A DNA stretch of 64,000 nucleotides from Candidatus Hinthialibacter antarcticus (GTDB taxonomy: Bacteria > Hinthialibacterota > Hinthialibacteria > Hinthialibacterales > Hinthialibacteraceae): the NCBI GenBank assembly GCA_030765645.1, contig JAVCCE010000076.1, positions 62,001-126,000 of the forward strand, written 5' to 3'. Under the pieces are notes generated by a model that saw nothing but the letters and a program-made list of their open reading frames with translations, was not told the DNA's origin and did not search any database. Position numbers and translations under genes: made by a program. Positions within the stretch are counted from its first letter, which is position 1, and the number at the start of each line of letters is the position of its first letter. Positions 59,269-64,000 of the stretch are shown piece after piece.

Positions 59269-60249
59269 TTAGTCTTCTTGCAGCCAGCGGGCAACATCCA
59301 GCGCGTGATAGGTGAGAACCATATCCACGCCCGCGCGTTTGAAACTGTTCATGATTTCGAGCACGGCGCGCTTCTCGTCCAGCCAGCCTTTTTCAGCAGC
59401 GGCCTTAATCATTGAATACTCGCCGCTGACATTATACGCCGCCAACGGCAAATCGAGTGTATTTTTTAAGTCGCGGATGATATCCAGATAGGGAAGCCCC
59501 GGCTTCACCATTAGGATGTCCGCCCCCGCTTCAACGTCGATACGCGCCTGCCGCAACGCTTCGAGGCGGTTGGGCGGGTCCATCTGGTGCGAACGGCGGT
59601 CGCCGAACGAGGGCGCTGATTCAACCGCGTCGCGAAACGGCCCGTAAAACCCCGATGCGTATTTGACCGCATACGACATGATGGGCGTGTAGATATGCCC
59701 CGCAGCGTCGAGCGCTGCGCGTAACGCTGCGATGCGTCCGTCCATCATGTCTGAAGGCGCGATGACGTCGCTGCCGGCGTTGGCGTGCATGACCGCTTCT
59801 TTGCAGAGAACCTCGACGGTTTCATCGTTAAGGATGCTTTCGCCTTCCAGGACGCCGCAATGTCCGTGCGAAGTGTATTCACACATACACACGTCGGTCA
59901 TCACCACCAGCGATGTGCAACTTTTTTTTATTGCTTCGATTGCCTTGGCGATGACGCCATGCGGATCATAAGAGGATGAGCCTTTGGCGTCCTTATGGTC
60001 GGGAAGCCCAAACAAAATGACCGCCGGGACGCCAGCCTCTTCCACCCGCTTGCAGGCGTCGCCGATCTTGCCGAGGCCGTATTGAAAACACCCCGGCATG
60101 GATTGAATCGGCGTTTCAGCATTTTCTTCGCATGTGACGAACATCGGGTAAATCAAATCGTCTACGGAGACATGGGTCTCGCGCACCATGTCGCGGATAC
60201 GCGGGTTCATGCGCAAGCGCCGGGGACGATGGAGCATCGGTTTTTGCAT
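59269..60249 (-). CDS. hemB: Delta-aminolevulinic acid dehydratase
   Basis: A 326-residue porphobilinogen synthase that joins two 5-aminolevulinates in haem synthesis. The zinc-site cysteines are in TDVCMCEYTSHGHCG, the Schiff-base lysines in SYAVKYASGFYGPFRDA and ILMVKPGLPYLDI, and APSDMMDGR is conserved. Cytoplasmic. Its start is one base beyond the upstream phosphoesterase stop, so translation is coupled. A haem gene among exported, carbohydrate-type enzymes is unusual. Confidence 0.95.
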   Translation of the reverse strand: MQKPMLHRPRRLRMNPRIRDMVRETHVSVDDLIYPMFVTCEENAETPIQSMPGCFQYGLGKIGDACKRVEEAGVPAVILFGLPDHKDAKGSSSYDPHGVIAKAIEAIKKSCTSLVVMTDVCMCEYTSHGHCGVLEGESILNDETVEVLCKEAVMHANAGSDVIAPSDMMDGRIAALRAALDAAGHIYTPIMSYAVKYASGFYGPFRDAVESAPSFGDRRSHQMDPPNRLEALRQARIDVEAGADILMVKPGLPYLDIIRDLKNTLDLPLAAYNVSGEYSMIKAAAEKGWLDEKRAVLEIMNSFKRAGVDMVLTYHALDVARWLQED

Positions 60250-60250
60250 C

Positions 60251-61129
60251 TTACGACCGCCATTTCAATGAAGTGGTTTTTCCATGGCTGGAGGTATCGC
60301 CGCCAATGGCGTTCAAGGTTAAATCAACGCCGTCCTGACGAAGTTCAGCCAACACCCAGCCAATGGGGTCCGTGTCTCTAAAATTGTAACCCAGCGCTGG
60401 AAGATTGATGAGATGAAGCCCGTCAACTTCTTCAAAGCGATAGACGTGTGAATGTCCATAGACGATTGCTTTGACTTTCGGTACAGATGCGACATGTTTC
60501 AGCAGCCAGTCAGAATCGAGCAGGCTGCCGTCGCTATCGTCAAGCGTGTGATGGACAAACAACACGACGGGCTTGTCATCAATGGATTCTAAGTATGTTT
60601 CGAGCCATGCCCGTTGGCCTTTGCCGAGCAACCCCGCGACTTTGTTAACGTAGAGCAGCGAGTCGAGCGTGACCAGCCGCGCCGTGGGCGTTTCGACCGA
60701 CACGATGTGTTTGTTCGCGACCTCTTGCGCGTTTTGAATATGAGGTTGAAACGCTTTGGTGAAATTCGCGCGGTTGTCGTGGTTGCCTAGCGCCATGCAG
60801 ACGGGCAGTTCATCGAGCATTGGTTTGGCGATTTGCTTGAGCATGGCGTAGTCGCCCTCAAAACCTTCCAACCGCGCCAGGTCGCCGGTTATCACGACGC
60901 CTTCCGGCTTGGCTTCGAGAACTTGCGGTACAGCGGCGGTCAGATTGTCTTGTGGATCAAAGCCGCGATAGCCGTCTGGTTTGTTTTGGGGAATATGCGT
61001 GTCAGACAACCACGCCCATTTCGATATTTCGCCGGCCGCTTTGGACGGCATGACGGAATAGGCTGCGGCGCCGCTGATGATGGTTTGCATAAATTGTCTG
61101 CGCGTTGGGGGATTACTTAACCAAGCCAT
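60251..61129 (-). CDS. Exported calcineurin-like metallophosphoesterase
   Basis: A 292-residue metallophosphoesterase with the Tat-like signal TRRQFMQTIISGAAAY. The two-metal motifs are complete: WLSDTHI, GDLAR, GNHDNR, a His pair in VLFVHHTLDDS and GHSHVYRF. The start has AGGAG upstream. It is the third gene of the operon, 10 bases after the FAH-like gene and one base before hemB. Substrates are likely phosphodiesters or phosphomonoesters in the periplasm. Confidence 0.88.
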   Translation of the reverse strand: MAWLSNPPTRRQFMQTIISGAAAYSVMPSKAAGEISKWAWLSDTHIPQNKPDGYRGFDPQDNLTAAVPQVLEAKPEGVVITGDLARLEGFEGDYAMLKQIAKPMLDELPVCMALGNHDNRANFTKAFQPHIQNAQEVANKHIVSVETPTARLVTLDSLLYVNKVAGLLGKGQRAWLETYLESIDDKPVVLFVHHTLDDSDGSLLDSDWLLKHVASVPKVKAIVYGHSHVYRFEEVDGLHLINLPALGYNFRDTDPIGWVLAELRQDGVDLTLNAIGGDTSSHGKTTSLKWRS

Positions 61130-61139
61130 TTCATTTCTC

Positions 61140-61997
61140 CTAATCAGTGATTACGTTTTCCAATTCGCCGATGCCTTCAATCGAAACGACCACTCTGTCG
61201 CCTGCAAATGCTGATAACGCCTTAGTGGTTCCCGAAAAAATAACGTCGCCCGGTTCTAACACGCAAACGCGGGACAAGTCGCTCACAATTTTCGCTGGCG
61301 GGAACAAAAGGTTCGATGTGTTATGTTCGTACGTCTGCGTTTTTCCGTCGGGTGAAAATACATTGAGCGTGCGCAGGCGGTTGTTCCAATCGACGCCCTG
61401 ATGAATGTAGGGGCCGTAGGTTGCAAACTTATCGCCGATCTTTAAACCTGGCGGCAATAGGGTTTCTTCTTGATCTAACGGTTCGCCGTTGATTTTATGG
61501 AAAGACGTGACAGAGCCGACCATGTCGTTTCCGACGGAGTAACCGAAGATGGCTTTCTCGGCTTCCTCAAGGGAGGCGTCTTTAACGCGCTTGCCGATGA
61601 TGATAACCAGTTCGGTCTCGACCAACACTTCATCCAACGACGCGGGCAACTTCACTTCGTCGCCGGGCGAGCCAGCGGACGACGGCGGCTTCAAAAACCA
61701 GCGGATGGTTTTGAAAGGTGTTTTGTCTACCCAGGCTTCGCGATAGCTGCCTGCGATGCCGAAGATTTTTTTTGGTTCGCTCGGGTGTAAGAATTTTGCG
61801 TCTTTTACATTCACCACGCGACCAGTCGGCGTTCCATTGGCCCAAGGCGCCGCAGTCAGTTGGTGGACCCAACCGCCTTCGACTTTGCCGTAGTGGACGC
61901 CATTAAATTCATAGCGGCAAAAGACGCCGTCGGCGAACGCAGCGTTACAAACGATGCATGTTAAAATTGCGGCAACTGTGAATACCAATCGTTTCAT
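61140..61997 (-). CDS. Exported fumarylacetoacetate hydrolase-family protein
   Basis: A 285-residue FAH-superfamily protein that splits C-C bonds in 2-oxo acid or diketo compounds. Metal-site parts are present: LDEVLVETELVIIIGKRV, FGYSVGNDMVGS and VLEPGDVIFSGTTKA, although the usual metal-ligand Glu/Asp positions were not checked by alignment. Its first 22 residues (MKRLVFTVAAILTCIVCNAAF) are a signal peptide, rare for this otherwise cytoplasmic family. GGGG precedes the ATG. It lies between a six-hairpin protein and a phosphoesterase in the operon. Confidence 0.82.
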   Translation of the reverse strand: MKRLVFTVAAILTCIVCNAAFADGVFCRYEFNGVHYGKVEGGWVHQLTAAPWANGTPTGRVVNVKDAKFLHPSEPKKIFGIAGSYREAWVDKTPFKTIRWFLKPPSSAGSPGDEVKLPASLDEVLVETELVIIIGKRVKDASLEEAEKAIFGYSVGNDMVGSVTSFHKINGEPLDQEETLLPPGLKIGDKFATYGPYIHQGVDWNNRLRTLNVFSPDGKTQTYEHNTSNLLFPPAKIVSDLSRVCVLEPGDVIFSGTTKALSAFAGDRVVVSIEGIGELENVITD

Positions 61998-62010
61998 CCT
62001 ATTGTCCCCA

Positions 62011-63381
62011 TTATAAAATCAGATTGTCCGGCAGAACCGCCAGCCGGTTGTCTTCGCAATCAAAAAATTCGTTTCCCCGATCGGTGTGATTTCGGCGCGC
62101 CAGGTTTTCAATATAATACAACGTCGGCGCGGTGATGTGCATGTTGTTCAAAAACGGCTGCGTATATTTCACTGCGCCGTATTGTACTCCATCCACATGA
62201 ATGGGAAACAGTTTGCCGTCGACTTTTCGCCATTGCCCATTGTGGTTGTTCCAGTCGACGCCTTCGGTGAGAAAGCCGTGCGTTCCGTAATGATGCAACG
62301 CTGCCGTACGCAGAATGGTAAGGCCTTTGAGTTCATAAGAACGTAGGCGGGTCGAATGCGCCGCTTCGAGGTAGGCCAATGCCGCTTCGGCGTTCTCCCA
62401 CAGGTAGGCGGTGTCCCACGAGTCTTCCATGTAGAGCAGCCCTTTAGTGATAACGCCGTTGCGGTCGTCTTTCATCTCGAATCGTTCAAGGCCATGCAGG
62501 CAATTTGAAAGCGCCCAATCGAATATGGAAGAATCGCGCAGTAAGGATGCAACGCGAACCAAGCAGCGAAACGCAACGCTGTAGGCGACGTTTTCGTGGT
62601 CGTCATAGGTGTCATGGTTGATGCTGCCGAATGCGCCGCTGTTGTCGCGGAACGCGTTGGCCGCCCGTTCGATTTCCTGTCGGCAATCGCGGTAGCCCCG
62701 ACGGGTCAGTTCGGTCCAGAGCCAGACCAGGTAAATCCCGTCGCCGCTGTTGTGATATTGACGGTCGGGGTCGCCCCATACATTCAACGGATGCGGCGTC
62801 CCGTCGGGTTTGCAGCGCCGTGGATACCAACCGTTGTCGAGAATGGTTTTGGTTTTCCAAAGCCAATCCGCTGTTTTGACGGCGGTCTCGCGCAGCCGCG
62901 TCTGCAAGGGCGCTTGTACTTCATCCGACGCCCATAATAATTGCAGGCAGATATGCGCCAGCGAGCCGGGGCAATACCAGGAATCATAATCCGGCGAGTG
63001 CATGTAATTGAGGTAGTGGGTATCGCTGGCGACGTCGCGGTAAGGCAACACCCGTCCGTCGTCTTGAAAGAAACCGCCTTCGAGCGCATGGTGCAAAACC
63101 GATTCGCCGATGGTGCGCAGGCGTTTTTCGTTCATCACGCGGGAGAACCATAGCAACTGGTGTGCGCCGCCGACTGCGTTCGCCGCCCAGCCCACGCCTT
63201 CTAACTCGCCGAATTCATGCCAGCGGGCGGGGTCGCCATTTGGATCAACGAAGGTTGATTTTGCGCACAGGTTGCCGCGATAGGCGATCAGACAGCGGCG
63301 GGTGGTGAAACGTAATGAATCGTTCACACTATCAACGATGCTATAGTCGGATGCCGGGCGATAAAATACGTCACCGTTCAT
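62011..63381 (-). CDS. Six-hairpin glycosidase-like protein
   Basis: A 456-residue alpha-helical barrel protein. The start at 63381 has GGGG about 8 bases upstream and begins MNGDVFYRPASDYS; an upstream frame has no ribosome site. Repeated helix pairs with aromatic loops (FGELEGVGWAANAVGGAHQL, TKTILDNGWYPRRCK, HNSGDGIYLVWLWTEL, MEDSWDTAYLWENAEAALAYL) are typical of six-hairpin glycosidases and related lyases. There is no visible signal peptide. It leads the five-gene operon. The exact GH or PL family was not recognised. Confidence 0.6.
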   Translation of the reverse strand: MNGDVFYRPASDYSIVDSVNDSLRFTTRRCLIAYRGNLCAKSTFVDPNGDPARWHEFGELEGVGWAANAVGGAHQLLWFSRVMNEKRLRTIGESVLHHALEGGFFQDDGRVLPYRDVASDTHYLNYMHSPDYDSWYCPGSLAHICLQLLWASDEVQAPLQTRLRETAVKTADWLWKTKTILDNGWYPRRCKPDGTPHPLNVWGDPDRQYHNSGDGIYLVWLWTELTRRGYRDCRQEIERAANAFRDNSGAFGSINHDTYDDHENVAYSVAFRCLVRVASLLRDSSIFDWALSNCLHGLERFEMKDDRNGVITKGLLYMEDSWDTAYLWENAEAALAYLEAAHSTRLRSYELKGLTILRTAALHHYGTHGFLTEGVDWNNHNGQWRKVDGKLFPIHVDGVQYGAVKYTQPFLNNMHITAPTLYYIENLARRNHTDRGNEFFDCEDNRLAVLPDNLIL

Positions 63382-63574
63382 TCTGCGTCCCCAAAATAAA
63401 TCAAATGCTCTAAAATTGTGTTGAACAAATCTCAAACTGTATTATGGTTTGCATCTTACTACTGATCGAACGTCAGCGAAATAGTCAGATCATTGCTTTT
63501 CACTTTGGACGATATGTGTTAAAATTTGAGATATGCCGGATTGGATTATTGGGGAGAAATGAGACGTAATACGT

Positions 63575-64000
63575 ATGAATGAATCGGCAATGACCAACCA
63601 TAAAGACAGCGAAGCCGTTTTTCCGGCTACCGTCGAAGCGTTGCCGAATATTTGCCGCCAGGTTTGCGACGCCGCCAAAGCATTCGGCATGGTTGACGGC
63701 AACTTATGGAAGCTCGAAACCGCCGTTGACGAAGCCTGCACCAACATCGCTTGTTATGGATACAAAGGAAAAAGCGATGGACAAATTTGGATCCGCTGGC
63801 GAAAAGAAGGCGACGCTTTCGTCGTCGTCATCAAAGATGATGGACAACCCTTCGATCAATCCAAACCCACCAACCCGAATTTGTCAAACGATATATGCAA
63901 GCGCACTGTTGGCGGATTGGGGCGTTTTATCATGCACAAGTTTTTAGATGAAATGAACTACAAACGCGAAGCGGATTTTAATTATCTTACCATGGTCAAA
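63575..64000 (+). CDS. RsbW-like serine kinase/anti-sigma factor (3'-truncated)
   Basis: An ATP-binding GHKL-family protein, cut by the window end at residue 142. The N box is LETAVDEACTNIACYGYKG, the G1 box VVIKDDGQPFD and the G2 region GGLGRFIMHKFLDEMNY. Such proteins bind a sigma factor and phosphorylate an STAS antagonist. The start is ATG 63575 or 63590; a GGGGAG site 19-24 bases upstream of the former is far for it, but it suits a 7-codon frame (63559-63582) that overlaps the start. Confidence 0.82.
   Translation, partial: MNESAMTNHKDSEAVFPATVEALPNICRQVCDAAKAFGMVDGNLWKLETAVDEACTNIACYGYKGKSDGQIWIRWRKEGDAFVVVIKDDGQPFDQSKPTNPNLSNDICKRTVGGLGRFIMHKFLDEMNYKREADFNYLTMVK

Noticed and set aside
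63559-63582. 7-codon frame before the RsbW-like gene
   Set aside because: It overlaps the start codon and could be a leader, but it is too short to support as a gene.

Overview
The window looks like chromosomal DNA from an uncultured, diderm (outer-membrane) bacterium. MlaF/MlaD lipid-transport genes, a 6S-like RNA and several secreted lipoprotein or Tat-dependent proteins point to a Gram-negative envelope. Several features recall deep-branching environmental phyla such as Hydrogenedentota, Sumerlaeota, Hinthialibacterota or planctomycete-like lineages: lone pseudopilins with a near-identical N-terminus, many Tat-exported Gfo/Idh/MocA oxidoreductases and xylose-isomerase-like proteins, a NamZ-type protein, a DUF5117-type metalloprotease and a giant CotH/lamin-tail surface protein. 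The phylum is an inference and cannot be fixed from this sequence alone. No plasmid, prophage, CRISPR array or transposase gene was found.

Layout. 1-8.2 kb: the end of a LysM/M23 peptidase, a PH-like membrane protein, a secreted TIM-barrel glycosidase, then mlaF-mlaD, glycerate kinase and trkA, all on the plus strand. 7.9-13.7 kb: a YD-repeat lipoprotein, a glycosyltransferase, a probable 6S RNA, a secreted protein resembling a phage tail tube with a secreted propeller-like protein, then a Tat-exported isomerase-like protein and an AlkD-like protein. 14.1-18.9 kb: a minus-strand operon with thrB and two unusual fusions (a transketolase-like remnant joined to an aminotransferase, and an isomerase-like barrel joined to a Cgl0159-type aldolase). 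19.4-25.9 kb: NamZ-like muramidase, glgB, a Tat-exported oxidoreductase with a HEAT protein, and a possible 28-residue membrane peptide. 25.9-39 kb: coiled-coil proteins, two redoxins, a pseudopilin, neuA-neuC, rdgB, rsmD, an SDR, a locus that may be frameshifted, and a chemoreceptor with two CZB domains. 39-54.4 kb: the 1761-residue CotH protein, a second Gfo/Idh/MocA protein, tRNA-Arg, tag, a SUI1 protein, an A+T-rich EVE-HNH restriction-like gene bracketed by inverted hairpins, a coiled-coil protein, tRNA-Glu, rnhA and a large metalloprotease. 54.6-64 kb: a desaturase, two more pseudopilins, RidA, an orphan antitoxin-like gene, a tight five-gene operon including hemB, and the start of an RsbW-like kinase.

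The most distinctive feature is a set of dispersed palindromic repeats. One family has four copies whose outer stems differ in sequence but keep pairing. A second family consists of paired inverted hairpins about 87 bp long. The EVE-HNH gene sits between two hairpins of that second type, as if a 1-kb cargo had replaced the short spacer; this is the best candidate here for an undescribed mobile or defence unit. Other leads are the secreted gp19-like protein, the two fusions, the pseudopilin C-terminal signature and a 5-bp duplication that splits a coiled-coil gene.
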